Part shown: piece by piece, positions 25,799 to 33,656 of the stretch | How the letters are laid out: each line of letters starts with the position of its first letter | Position numbering within the stretch: position 1 is the first letter of the stretch | Source: UMGS1279 sp045540715 | GTDB taxonomy: Bacteria > Bacillota > Clostridia > Oscillospirales > Acutalibacteraceae | Length of the DNA stretch: 64,000 nucleotides | NCBI GenBank assembly: GCA_045540715.1 | Contig: JAZQHT010000001.1 | Location: 1 to 64,000, forward strand | Direction: 5' to 3' | Made by a program: the position numbers and the translations under genes | Notes under the pieces: generated by a model | Seen by the model: the letters and a program-made list of their open reading frames with translations, nothing else | Told to the model about the DNA's origin: nothing | The model's database searches: none

Positions 25799-26182
25799 AT
25801 GTTGTTAAACTCTGAAACTGATTATGCAATTCGCATTGTATCTTGCTTAGCCAAGAAAAAAGAACAAACTAACGCCGCAATAATTTCGCAAGAAACCGGT
25901 GTAACTTTGCGTTTTGCCTTAAAAATTTTACACACCTTGTCGGTTAATGGCATAGTAAAAAGTTTTAAAGGTAAAAATGGTGGTTATTTATTAAATAAAA
26001 AACCGGAAGAAATAACACTTTTACAAATTATTGAGCTTTTTGGTGGTACGATGTTTGTAAATAAATGCGAGCATAGTGAGTGCTGCACAATGCCTGGCGG
26101 TATTTGTGAGTTTAAGGAAGTTTTTTCAGAAGCAACAGAGTTTTTAAATCAGCATTTTGGAAAGGTAGTTTTTAAAGGATGA
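25799..26182 (+). CDS. Rrf2 family transcriptional regulator
   Basis: A 127-residue regulator of the Rrf2/IscR group. The winged helix opens with NSETDYAIRIVSCLA; the recognition helix lies near QETGVTLRFALKILHTL. A cysteine cluster, CEHSECCTMPGGIC (about 86-99), is in the place where IscR and NsrR bind an iron-sulfur cluster, so redox or iron sensing is likely. The last four bases overlap the TSCPD gene. No cysteine desulfurase gene is nearby, so the target set is unknown. Confidence 0.9.
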   Translation: MLLNSETDYAIRIVSCLAKKKEQTNAAIISQETGVTLRFALKILHTLSVNGIVKSFKGKNGGYLLNKKPEEITLLQIIELFGGTMFVNKCEHSECCTMPGGICEFKEVFSEATEFLNQHFGKVVFKG

Positions 26183-26439
26183 ACAAAATTAGTTATAAAA
26201 CAATGGGTGTTTGTTCAAGAAATATAGAAATTGAAATTGATGACAATAATATAATTACGTCGGTTAATTTTATTGGTGGTTGTCATGGCAATACACAAGG
26301 CCTTTCAAAACTTGCTGTTGGTATGAAAGCAGAAGAAGTAATTAAAAGATTAAAGGGTATTAGATGCGGTTTTAAAACCACATCTTGTCCCGATCAACTA
26401 GCAACAGCGTTAGAACAATACACACTTAGAAAAGAGTGA
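26179..26439 (+). CDS. TSCPD domain protein (TIGR03905-like)
   Basis: An 86-residue protein built from a TSCPD domain, the small metal- or nucleotide-associated domain otherwise found at the end of vitamin B12-dependent ribonucleotide reductases. The name-giving segment reads TTSCPDQLATAL (about 70-81) and the other conserved Cys are in GVCSRN and GGCHGN and in IRCGF. Stand-alone versions are common in Clostridia; their function is not known. The ATG overlaps the Rrf2 stop (ATGA), and its own stop overlaps the next gene (GTGA), so the three are one translational chain. Confidence 0.88.
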   Translation: MNKISYKTMGVCSRNIEIEIDDNNIITSVNFIGGCHGNTQGLSKLAVGMKAEEVIKRLKGIRCGFKTTSCPDQLATALEQYTLRKE

Positions 26440-27008
26440 TAAGAGTGTTTGACGATAGAGATATTAAAATTGCAGGCGATAAGCCTTCGTTAAGTGTAGA
26501 AAACAATAGTTTTCCTCAAACAAGCGAAGAATTTCAAATTAACCGCGCAAACGGTAATTTACAAAGAGCAAAGGTTTTGGGCGAAGAAATGGCTAAAGCC
26601 TTAGTTTTGGCATGCCAGGAAGAAAGCAATATGATTGATGGCGGCGACGAATCCACTTCACTTTCATCACATAGAATTTTGCTTTTGTCTTTTGCGGCAA
26701 CAGTTGGATTTGAAAGAAGTTGTCCTGATACGGTTACTGCAAATACCGCACAAAACGTTTTTTATGATGTTTTATCTGAACTTGATGAAAATATTTATAC
26801 ACACTCTTGTGATAGTGGCGCTTTTTCGTTTTACTTTTTAGCTTATAAAAGCGGTAATGAGAGTGAAAGAAGGGTAGGACAGACCTTTGCAATGATTTGC
26901 GGTCACGATGGCGACCCAATTTACCAAGAATTAGGCGAAGCTTTATATTGTTGGTTTTTAGGTCAGGTTGAAGATAAGGCAAATGCCTTAGAATTTGTTA
27001 GGAGATAA
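26436..27008 (+). CDS. Unknown protein coupled to TSCPD gene
   Basis: A 190-residue soluble protein that I cannot assign. The N-terminal 40 residues look flexible; the rest appears helical, with features such as a GGDESTSLSSHRILLLSF stretch and an ICGHDGDPIYQELGE turn near the C-terminus. There is no signal peptide or membrane segment. GTG at 26436 overlaps the TSCPD stop; a second GTG nine bases later is also possible. It sits between the redox-type regulator with its TSCPD protein and the M50 protease. The tight overlaps suggest a shared function with the two upstream proteins. Confidence 0.75.
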   Translation: MIRVFDDRDIKIAGDKPSLSVENNSFPQTSEEFQINRANGNLQRAKVLGEEMAKALVLACQEESNMIDGGDESTSLSSHRILLLSFAATVGFERSCPDTVTANTAQNVFYDVLSELDENIYTHSCDSGAFSFYFLAYKSGNESERRVGQTFAMICGHDGDPIYQELGEALYCWFLGQVEDKANALEFVRR

Positions 27009-27010
27009 AT

Positions 27011-27706
27011 ATGCTCGATCTACTTTTAAGCAGAGATTTTAGTTTAGAAAGCGTAATTCCTCTTTTAATTTCTTCTGCTATTGTAATATTTTTCACCCTT
27101 CCTTTACACGAGTGGGCACATGCTTTTGTAGCTACGAAATTAGGAGATCCAACACCTGGTTATCAAGGAAGACTGACTTTAAACCCATTTGCGCATATTG
27201 ATTATTTTGGCGCACTTTTAATTATACTTGTTGGGGTTGGTTGGGCAAAACCTGTTCAAGTAAATACACGCTATTTTAAAAATATTAAAAGAGATATGGC
27301 TTTAACTGCAGCAGCAGGACCAATTATGAATTTGCTTTTAGCCTTTGTCTTTATGTTTATTTTTAATTTTGTATATGCTTTAGCATTTCAAAATATAAAC
27401 TATGCAAATTCTGAGATATATTTAATAGTTTTAAATATTGTTATATTTTATGTGCAAATTAACGTTTCACTTGCAGTCTTCAATTTAATTCCTGTTCCAC
27501 CATTTGACGGCTCAAGAATTTTGTTTGCATTTTTGCCAACAAGAGCCTATTTAAAGGTTATGGAATATGAACGTTATTTTAGAATTATAGTTTTAGTAAT
27601 AATGTTTTCTTCTGTTGGTTCTGGTGTTTTAAATAGAATCACAGAGACAATTTTAAGATTTATGTTTGAAATAACAAGCTTACCATTTAATAATATTTTG
27701 GGGTAA
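27011..27706 (+). CDS. Site-2-type M50 membrane metalloprotease
   Basis: A 231-residue integral membrane protein with five or six helices. The zinc motif is HEWAH (His-Glu-x-x-His, about residues 28-32) in the first part, and the third ligand Asp is in FNLIPVPPFDGSRI (about 160-173). This is the short YwhC-like branch of the family, without the PDZ domain of RseP and without the CBS domain of SpoIVFB. It may cleave membrane-spanning substrates, but the target is unknown. It precedes scpA by three bases, a pairing also found in other Clostridia. Confidence 0.92.
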   Translation: MLDLLLSRDFSLESVIPLLISSAIVIFFTLPLHEWAHAFVATKLGDPTPGYQGRLTLNPFAHIDYFGALLIILVGVGWAKPVQVNTRYFKNIKRDMALTAAAGPIMNLLLAFVFMFIFNFVYALAFQNINYANSEIYLIVLNIVIFYVQINVSLAVFNLIPVPPFDGSRILFAFLPTRAYLKVMEYERYFRIIVLVIMFSSVGSGVLNRITETILRFMFEITSLPFNNILG

Positions 27707-27709
27707 ATA

Positions 27710-28435
27710 ATGGAACAATTATCTTACAAATTAGAGGTCTTTGAGGGACCGCTTGAATTGCTTTCAAGCCTACTTTCTAAGAACAAACTAAGCATCTATG
27801 ATATTTCAATTTCATTGCTACTTGATCAATATTTAGAGCATATTAACGCAATGAAAGAGAATAATATGGATGTAGCCAGTGAGTTTATGGTAATGGCGTC
27901 TCGTCTTGTATATTTAAAGTCGGTTTCGCTTTTACCAAAACATAACGACGAAGCCGATACTTTAAAAGACGAGCTTGCAGGCGAACTTCTAGAGTATGAA
28001 CTATGTCGTCAAATGGCTAACGAATTGTCGCTTAGAACGGAAGGTTTTAATAGCTTTGTTAAAAAGCAAGATGAAATCAAGTTTTCATCAGGCACTTATG
28101 TTTTAACTCACGATAAAAATCTTTTGCTTGATAGTTATTTATCTGCTGTTGGACGTGGTCAACGCAAAAAACCACCGTCAACCGAAGTCTTTACTAATAT
28201 TGTCGCTAAAAAGATAGTGTCAGTATCCAGTAAAATCGTATCTGTTATGCGCAAACTTTGGGGTGGCAAAAAAGAAAAATTAAGAGACGTCTTTTTAGAA
28301 TCACATTCTCGTTCAGAACTTGTTGCCACCTTTTTGGCAGTTCTTGAACTTTGCAAGGCTAATCGTGTCAAAATTAATGGCGATGGCGATGATATGACCG
28401 TAAGTTTAATAAAGGAGAAAAAAGAAAGTGAATAA
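27710..28435 (+). CDS. scpA: Segregation and condensation protein A
   Basis: The 241-residue kleisin subunit of the SMC condensin. The N-terminal domain (YKLEVFEGPLELLSSLLSKNKLSIYDI, about 5-31) binds the SMC neck; the C-terminal winged helix (about 180-235) binds the SMC head. The middle segment binds ScpB. Length is normal. It overlaps scpB by eight bases, which is the conserved operon. smc itself is not in the window. Confidence 0.97.
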   Translation: MEQLSYKLEVFEGPLELLSSLLSKNKLSIYDISISLLLDQYLEHINAMKENNMDVASEFMVMASRLVYLKSVSLLPKHNDEADTLKDELAGELLEYELCRQMANELSLRTEGFNSFVKKQDEIKFSSGTYVLTHDKNLLLDSYLSAVGRGQRKKPPSTEVFTNIVAKKIVSVSSKIVSVMRKLWGGKKEKLRDVFLESHSRSELVATFLAVLELCKANRVKINGDGDDMTVSLIKEKKESE

Positions 28436-29006
28436 TAAAGAATTAATCCCGGCACTTTCGACTGTGCTTTTTGCGGGTGGGGAACCACAAATAATTGACC
28501 GCCTTTGCGACGTGCTTGAAATAAAAGAATCTGAACTTTCGAATTTAGTTGCAGAACTTAATGATAATTTAAAAGAATTAGGTTTAAGAGTTGTTAAACT
28601 CGGTAATACATATCAAATGACTACTCAAATTAAATATGCAGATCCTATAAAGAAGATGTTTGATATTAAAAGAAAAACCCCACTTTCATCTGCCGCTTTT
28701 GAAGTGTTGGCGGTTGTTGCATATAACCAACCAATTACAAAAGCGTTTATTGAGCAGGTTCGTGGTGTTGATTGTACGGGCGTTGTATCCACCTTGGTTG
28801 AAAAAGATTTAATCGAAGAACAAGGTCGCTTAGATTTACCCGGTCGTCCATTACTTTACGGCACAACTAATACCTTTTTAAGATGCTTTTCTTTAGAAAG
28901 TCTTAAAGACTTACCGCCGTTGCCAAAAGATTTAGTGGGACAAGCTGAGCAACTAGTTATTGATGAAACCTTGCCCGAAACAATTATTGATGAAGTTGAA
29001 GAATAA
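28428..29006 (+). CDS. scpB: Segregation and condensation protein B
   Basis: The 192-residue partner of ScpA, composed of two winged helices. The start VLFAGGEPQIIDRLCDVL and the second-domain block FEVLAVVAYNQPITKAFIEQVRGVD (about 88-112), with LIEEQGRLDLPGRPLLYGTT, are diagnostic. It forms the dimer that holds the kleisin. GTG at 28428 lies inside the end of scpA. An acidic tail ends the protein. Confidence 0.97.
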   Translation: MNNKELIPALSTVLFAGGEPQIIDRLCDVLEIKESELSNLVAELNDNLKELGLRVVKLGNTYQMTTQIKYADPIKKMFDIKRKTPLSSAAFEVLAVVAYNQPITKAFIEQVRGVDCTGVVSTLVEKDLIEEQGRLDLPGRPLLYGTTNTFLRCFSLESLKDLPPLPKDLVGQAEQLVIDETLPETIIDEVEE

Positions 29007-29039
29007 TAGATAAAATACAGAATATAAAGGATGGTTAAA

Positions 29040-29435
29040 ATGGAAGCTCAAAATAATAAAATTTCAGAAATTATGCAAACCGCTATTGAAGAAATCAAAT
29101 CTATGGTAGATGCTGATACAATTATAGGCAATCCCATATATGTTGGCGATATGACCGTTATTCCTGTTTCAAAAATTTCTTACGGACTTGCTTCCGGTGG
29201 TGTTGATCTAAACAACAAAAACAACCAAAACAAAGTTTTTGGTGGTGGCGGTGGCGCTGGCGTTAGTGTTGTACCCGTTTGCTTTATTGCCGTTAGAAAT
29301 GGTGAAGCTAAAATTTTAAACATTAATTATGGTAATGATTTAGCGTCTAAAGCTATTTCTTTAGTACCTGATCTTTTTGAAGAAATTAAATCTTTATTTA
29401 AGTCTAAAAAAGAAGAAAAAGAACCTGAACTTTAA
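29040..29435 (+). CDS. ytfJ: GerW/YtfJ family sporulation protein
   Basis: A 131-residue protein of the YtfJ (GerW) family, needed in Bacillus for L-alanine-triggered spore germination. The family core is DADTIIGNPIYVGDMTVIPVSKISYGLASGG split around residues 22-55, then a Gly-rich GGGGGAGVSVVPVCF (about 65-80). An upstream in-frame ATG at 29031 abuts the AAAGG, so 29040 is the better start. It follows scpB by 33 bases, an arrangement common in Clostridia, and precedes a carboxypeptidase gene. No sporulation promoter is evident in the short gap. Confidence 0.9.
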   Translation: MEAQNNKISEIMQTAIEEIKSMVDADTIIGNPIYVGDMTVIPVSKISYGLASGGVDLNNKNNQNKVFGGGGGAGVSVVPVCFIAVRNGEAKILNINYGNDLASKAISLVPDLFEEIKSLFKSKKEEKEPEL

Positions 29436-29450
29436 ATTTAACTAGTATTA

Positions 29451-29505
29451 TTACACCCCACACATAATATTATTTATTGTAATTTTATTTGGTGTGCGGG
29501 TGTAA
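29451..29505 (+). repeat. Long inverted repeat covering the carboxypeptidase ribosome site
   Basis: TTACACCC plus CACAC (29451-29463) pairs with GTGTG, a bulged C, and GGGTGTAA (29492-29505), giving a 13-bp stem with a loop of about 28 AT-rich bases. It has no T run, so it is not a good terminator. The GGGTG is the ribosome site of the gene at 29510, so the hairpin could hide it; a protein-binding operator is the alternative. Confidence 0.6.
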
Positions 29506-29509
29506 ATTT

Positions 29510-30619
29510 ATGAAAAAAATAATTTGCTTTATTTTATCGATATTTATTTTAACAAACTGCTTGAATTTACGGGTGAAGGGCGTTTCTGCAAAAGCTTATG
29601 TACTGATTAATGCAGATACGTTAGGCGTTATCAAGGCTCAAAATCATAATCTTAAACTTTCAATGGCAAGTACCACTAAAATTATGACAGCCTTAATTTT
29701 AGCAGAACAAAATACTCCTAATAAAAAAGTAACCGTTACAAAAGAGATGATTAATGTTGAAGGCTCTTCTATGGGCCTAAAGACAGGGGACGTTATTAGC
29801 TACAACGATTTACTTTACGGCTTACTTTTAGCTTCAGGTAACGATGCGGCAAACGTTGTTGCAATTTCTTTGGGCGGCAGTTTAGAGGGTTTTGCCAAGA
29901 TAATGAATAATAAGGCAAAAGAACTAGGGCTTAAAAATACAAATTTTGTAACACCTAGCGGACTTGATGATGAAAATCATTATACAACTGCCTATGATTT
30001 AGCAGTTTTAACAGCCCATGCCATTAAAAACGAAACTTTTTTAAAAGCGGCTTCAAGCTATAAGGCAACCCTTACATTTGGAAGTCCACCACAAAGGCGA
30101 ACATATACTAATCACAACAGATTGCTAATTGAATATGATTATGCAATTGGTGTTAAAACGGGTTTTACTAAAAAGAGTGGACGATGTTTGGTTTCGGCAG
30201 CCCGGTTTGACGGCAAAACGGTTATTTGCGTAACTTTAAACGACCCTGATGATTGGGACGACCATAAAAAACTTTTAGAGCAAGGCTTAAATTCATTAAC
30301 GAGTTATTCGCCACAAAATATAAATCAGTTTTCAAGCATTGACGTCTTAAATGGCGAAAAAGAAAAAGTAAACTTAAATTTCGATTATGGCGATATTGCA
30401 TTAACGGAAGATGAAAAGTCAGAAATTACGGTTAGAATTCATCTTCAACATAACGTTATTGCTCCAATTTATAAGGGACAGATAGTTGGCAAAATTATAT
30501 ATTACGTAAAAAACAAACCGGTTAAAACTTTTAATATAACCAGTAAGGAAAATGTTAAATCGGTTAATATAAATTTTATTTCAAAGTATTTTTGTTGTTT
30601 AAAATTACTTTTAAATTAA
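29510..30619 (+). CDS. D-alanyl-D-alanine carboxypeptidase (PBP5/S11 family)
   Basis: A 369-residue secreted S11 peptidase that removes the terminal D-Ala from wall peptides. An N-terminal signal segment (about 1-27) precedes the catalytic domain with SxxK as STTK (Ser54-Lys57), SxN as SGN in LLLASGNDAAN, and KTG in GVKTGFTKKSGR. The C-terminal part (about 260-345) is a beta-rich PBP5-C-like domain with a hydrophobic end. A longer frame from 29489 runs through the hairpin; ATG at 29510 is preferred. It differs from the second enzyme at 37493. Its place after ytfJ may hint at a sporulation role (DacB/DacF type), which is inference. Confidence 0.93.
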   Translation: MKKIICFILSIFILTNCLNLRVKGVSAKAYVLINADTLGVIKAQNHNLKLSMASTTKIMTALILAEQNTPNKKVTVTKEMINVEGSSMGLKTGDVISYNDLLYGLLLASGNDAANVVAISLGGSLEGFAKIMNNKAKELGLKNTNFVTPSGLDDENHYTTAYDLAVLTAHAIKNETFLKAASSYKATLTFGSPPQRRTYTNHNRLLIEYDYAIGVKTGFTKKSGRCLVSAARFDGKTVICVTLNDPDDWDDHKKLLEQGLNSLTSYSPQNINQFSSIDVLNGEKEKVNLNFDYGDIALTEDEKSEITVRIHLQHNVIAPIYKGQIVGKIIYYVKNKPVKTFNITSKENVKSVNINFISKYFCCLKLLLN

Positions 30620-30628
30620 GAGGTTATT

Positions 30629-31372
30629 ATGAAGGATAATAAAATTAGATTACAAAAATTTTTATCAGAGGCAGGGGTTTGTTCAAGAAGAAAAGCCGAA
30701 GAATATATTGCTGCAGGTAAAATTAAGGTTAACGGCAGAGTAGCATCTTTAGGTGACAAGGTTGACCCAATTCGTGATAAAATTATGCTTTCCGGAAAAC
30801 GCGTACTACCCACAAAAACAAAAATGTACGTAATGTTACATAAACCAAGAGGCTACGTTACAACATTAAAAGATGAAATGGGAAGAAAATGCGTTGAAGA
30901 ATTAGTTCAAGATGCAGGCGTTAGACTATTTCCCGTTGGTAGATTAGACCGCAACTCTGAAGGCCTTTTACTTATGACTAACGATGGTGCTTTTGCAAAT
31001 AAACTTACCCATCCAAGCCGCCACGTTGCAAAGGTTTATAGAGTAACTGTTCGTGAAAAGGTAACGGAAGAACAAGCTGGACGATTAGCAGGCGGACTTA
31101 TGATTGACGGCAAACGAACCCTTCCTTGCGACGTTAATATTTTAGATGCAAAAGAAGAACGTAGCGTTTTAAATATCGTTTTATATGAAGGACGCAACCG
31201 CCAAATTAGAAAAATGTGTGAAGAAGTAGGCCTTACTGTTATAAGACTTAAACGCACTGAAATTGCAGGTGTTAAGTTAGGTATGCTTCCACAAGGTAAG
31301 TGGCGCGAACTAAACGAAAAAGAATTAAAACACCTAAATAACGTAAGCGTAGCAAAAACGGAGGAAGAATAA
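30629..31372 (+). CDS. rluB: 23S rRNA pseudouridine synthase RluB-like
   Basis: A 247-residue RsuA/RluB-family enzyme. An S4 RNA-binding domain at the start (RLQKFLSEAGVCSRRKAEEYI) is followed by the catalytic domain with its active-site Asp in VGRLDRNSEGLLLMTND. The later RQIRKMCEEVGLTVIRLKR is also conserved. Members modify 23S rRNA near position 2605 (E. coli numbering). Position near scpAB is typical for Firmicutes. The stop shares a base with the next gene (TAATG). Confidence 0.95.
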   Translation: MKDNKIRLQKFLSEAGVCSRRKAEEYIAAGKIKVNGRVASLGDKVDPIRDKIMLSGKRVLPTKTKMYVMLHKPRGYVTTLKDEMGRKCVEELVQDAGVRLFPVGRLDRNSEGLLLMTNDGAFANKLTHPSRHVAKVYRVTVREKVTEEQAGRLAGGLMIDGKRTLPCDVNILDAKEERSVLNIVLYEGRNRQIRKMCEEVGLTVIRLKRTEIAGVKLGMLPQGKWRELNEKELKHLNNVSVAKTEEE

Positions 31373-31749
31373 TGGTTGAAGTGCTTAAAATTAGTGATGT
31401 AAATGTTATAAAAAGCACTTATGCCGCAAAAAATATAGAATATAAAATAGGTGATATGCTAATTAATGCCACAGAAAACGGCGATATTATTGGACAAGCT
31501 CTTTTTTACGCCGATACTGAAAAAATAGTGTTGCATTATTTAGAACCTAAAGAAGATATTTTACTATTAGACGGCCTAATTAGAAGTGTTTTGCATTACG
31601 CTTCTGAAAATTGTATTAAAGAAGCATATTTTGAGAAGACTGCTCCAATAGACAAGTTGCAGAAGTTGGGATTTATAGAAGATTTAGATAAAAAATCATT
31701 AAAAATGTTGGGGCTTATTGGCAGTTGTGAAAATTGCAAAAATAAATAA
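31372..31749 (+). CDS. Small GNAT-like protein
   Basis: A 125-residue protein coupled to rluB by TAATG. The beta-strand and helix order, including GDIIGQALFYAD, then DGLIRSVLHYASE and a KLGF turn near the end, resembles the GNAT acetyltransferase core. The classical acetyl-CoA loop is not clear, so activity is uncertain. The C-terminus has a CENC pair. Similar short proteins follow rluB in some Clostridia. Confidence 0.7.
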   Translation: MVEVLKISDVNVIKSTYAAKNIEYKIGDMLINATENGDIIGQALFYADTEKIVLHYLEPKEDILLLDGLIRSVLHYASENCIKEAYFEKTAPIDKLQKLGFIEDLDKKSLKMLGLIGSCENCKNK

Positions 31750-31757
31750 AAAATTTG

Positions 31758-31786
31758 TTGTAAATTTAACAATCTAATGATATAAT
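31758..31786 (+). promoter_or_regulatory. Promoter of the carboxyltransferase operon
   Basis: TTGTAA (31758-31763) and TATAAT (31781-31786) are 17 bases apart, with the extended element TGA at 31778-31780. Confidence 0.78.
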
Positions 31787-31823
31787 ATATTTTGGTTTAA
31801 TTTTGACCATTGGAGGTTAAGAA

Positions 31824-33215
31824 ATGAATTGTAATGATGCATTAAATAAGCTTGCAGAAGAAACATCAGCATTAAAAAATTCTGACGCTAAGCAAAGATT
31901 AATTTCTTTGTTTGACGAAGGTAGCTTTTTAGAGCTTGACCGTTTTTCTAAAAACGGCAGCGACCCCACTTCTTGTTACACTGCATACGGTCTTGTAGGT
32001 GGTAGCCCTTGTTATGCTTTTTCACAAGACATTAGTGTTAACTTTGGTGCTATGGGTAAAATGCAAGCAAAGAAAATTATTAGATTATATGATTTAGCCG
32101 CTCAAAACGGAATTCCCGTTGTTGGCATTTACGATAGTAATGGCGCACAAGTATCTGAAGGCGTTGAAGCTTTAGAAGCATATAGTGAAATTATTGCCGC
32201 GGCTTCTAAAATTTCAGGTGTTGTTCCTACAATTTCGGTTATCGCAGGCGTTTGCATTGGTTCATCTTGCGTACTTGCAAGTCTTGCTGACATTGTTGTA
32301 GCAACTAAAGAATCAACCATTTACGTTAATTCACCTAAACTTTTAGATGATAAAACCGAAAAGGTTGGTAAAGCACAAACAGCTGCAGAAAATGGCGTTG
32401 TTAACAAATTAGCAGAAAATATTGATGATGCAATTTTAACCGTTAAAAACATTTTCACATATTTACCACAAAACAACCTATCTGTTGCACCTTTTGCAGA
32501 TTATATTCCTGCAAACAGTTTTGATAATAAAGATGCGTATAGCATTATAGATGGTGTTGTTGACGGCGGTTCTTTCTATGAACTTTCAAGCGATTTTGCT
32601 TGCGATATGGTCACAGGTTTTGCAAGAGTTTGCGGTAACGCAGTTGGCGTTGTCGCAACTAACGCTGAAGATAAATATGTTTCTGCAACCGGTGCTAAAA
32701 AGGCTGCAAGATTTGTTAGATTATGCGATGCATTTTCAATTCCTGTAATTACTTTTGTTGATTGCAAAGGTTTCTTAGGCGGTATTGAAAATGAACTAGC
32801 AGGGGATATTAAAGCAGTTTCTACTTTAACACATGCTTATGCAGAAGCTACTACTGCTAAAATTTCAATCATTACAGGTTATGCAATCGGTGCAGGCTTT
32901 ATAGCACTTGCAGGTAAAACAAGCGGTGCTGACAGCGTTTTAGCATATCCTTGTGCAGTTGTTGGAACGTTAGAACCTTCTTGTGCAGTTCAACTTTTAT
33001 GCAAAGATGCTTTAATGGAAGGCGAATCCAGAGAAAAACTTGAACAAGAATATGAAGATAACGATTGTTCACCATTTATTGCCGCTAATGAAGGATTTAT
33101 TGATGATATTATTGAACCTGTTAATACTTCATTAAAGGTTGCAGCATTACTTGAAATGCTTGCAGGTAAACGTGTAAACACAATTGAAAAGAAACATTCA
33201 AATATGCCATTGTAA
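31824..33215 (+). CDS. Biotin-dependent carboxyltransferase subunit (12S/AccD-like)
   Basis: A 463-residue protein of the acyl-CoA carboxyltransferase family, built of two crotonase-fold halves. The N-half holds GIYDSNGAQVSEGVEALEAY and IAGVCIGSSCVLASLADIV; the C-half holds VDCKGFLGGIENELAG and ITGYAIGAGFIALAG, giving the oxyanion loops typical of the family. It is shorter than the Propionibacterium 12S subunit and the N-half is divergent. It would move carboxyl groups between biotin and an acyl-CoA such as methylmalonyl-CoA or malonyl-CoA. It is first in an operon with a biotin carrier and a pyruvate/oxaloacetate carboxyltransferase, the three parts of a transcarboxylase. Confidence 0.88.
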   Translation: MNCNDALNKLAEETSALKNSDAKQRLISLFDEGSFLELDRFSKNGSDPTSCYTAYGLVGGSPCYAFSQDISVNFGAMGKMQAKKIIRLYDLAAQNGIPVVGIYDSNGAQVSEGVEALEAYSEIIAAASKISGVVPTISVIAGVCIGSSCVLASLADIVVATKESTIYVNSPKLLDDKTEKVGKAQTAAENGVVNKLAENIDDAILTVKNIFTYLPQNNLSVAPFADYIPANSFDNKDAYSIIDGVVDGGSFYELSSDFACDMVTGFARVCGNAVGVVATNAEDKYVSATGAKKAARFVRLCDAFSIPVITFVDCKGFLGGIENELAGDIKAVSTLTHAYAEATTAKISIITGYAIGAGFIALAGKTSGADSVLAYPCAVVGTLEPSCAVQLLCKDALMEGESREKLEQEYEDNDCSPFIAANEGFIDDIIEPVNTSLKVAALLEMLAGKRVNTIEKKHSNMPL

Positions 33216-33236
33216 TAGATTTTGGAGGAAATTAAA

Positions 33237-33644
33237 ATGAAACAGTTAAGAGTTACAGTAAACGGTAAAAGTTATGATGTATCTGTTGAAGAATTAGGCG
33301 CTAGCGCAGCTCCCGTAGCAACTGCTCCTGTTGCAGCTCCTGCCCCTGTTGCAGCTCCTGCTCCTGCAGCAGTAGCACCAACCCCAGCACCCGCTCCCGC
33401 AGCAGCTCCAGCTCCTGCAACTTCAGGTGAAGGCGAACCCGTTAATAGCCCAATGCCCGGCACTATTTTAGATATTAAAGTTTCTGCTGGCCAATCTATC
33501 TCTAAAGGTGACGTTTTAGTTATCTTAGAAGCTATGAAAATGGAAAACGAAATTTGTGCCGATAAAGATGGCGTTGTAGGTGCTATCTTAGTATCTAAAG
33601 GCGAAAGCGTTGATTCCGGTAAAGCTTTGCTTACAATTTGCTAG
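33237..33644 (+). CDS. Biotin carrier protein of the carboxyltransferase module
   Basis: A 135-residue carrier. After about 30 structured residues there is a 40-residue Pro-Ala linker, then the biotinyl domain (about 67-135) with the modified lysine in EAMKMENE. The linker gives the swinging arm freedom to visit two active sites. A longer TTG frame from 33222 includes the GGAGG ribosome site, so ATG at 33237 is the start. It lies between the two carboxyltransferase genes, seven and twelve bases or so from each ribosome site. Confidence 0.96.
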   Translation: MKQLRVTVNGKSYDVSVEELGASAAPVATAPVAAPAPVAAPAPAAVAPTPAPAPAAAPAPATSGEGEPVNSPMPGTILDIKVSAGQSISKGDVLVILEAMKMENEICADKDGVVGAILVSKGESVDSGKALLTIC

Positions 33645-33656
33645 GAGGCATATATA

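Noticed and set aside
33222..33236. Upstream TTG start for the biotin carrier
   Set aside because: The TTG overlaps the GGAGG ribosome site of the ATG at 33237.
33272..33463. Ala/Gly-rich minus-strand frame inside the biotin carrier gene
   Set aside because: It is a reflection of the Pro-Ala linker on the other strand; codon bias explains the open frame.
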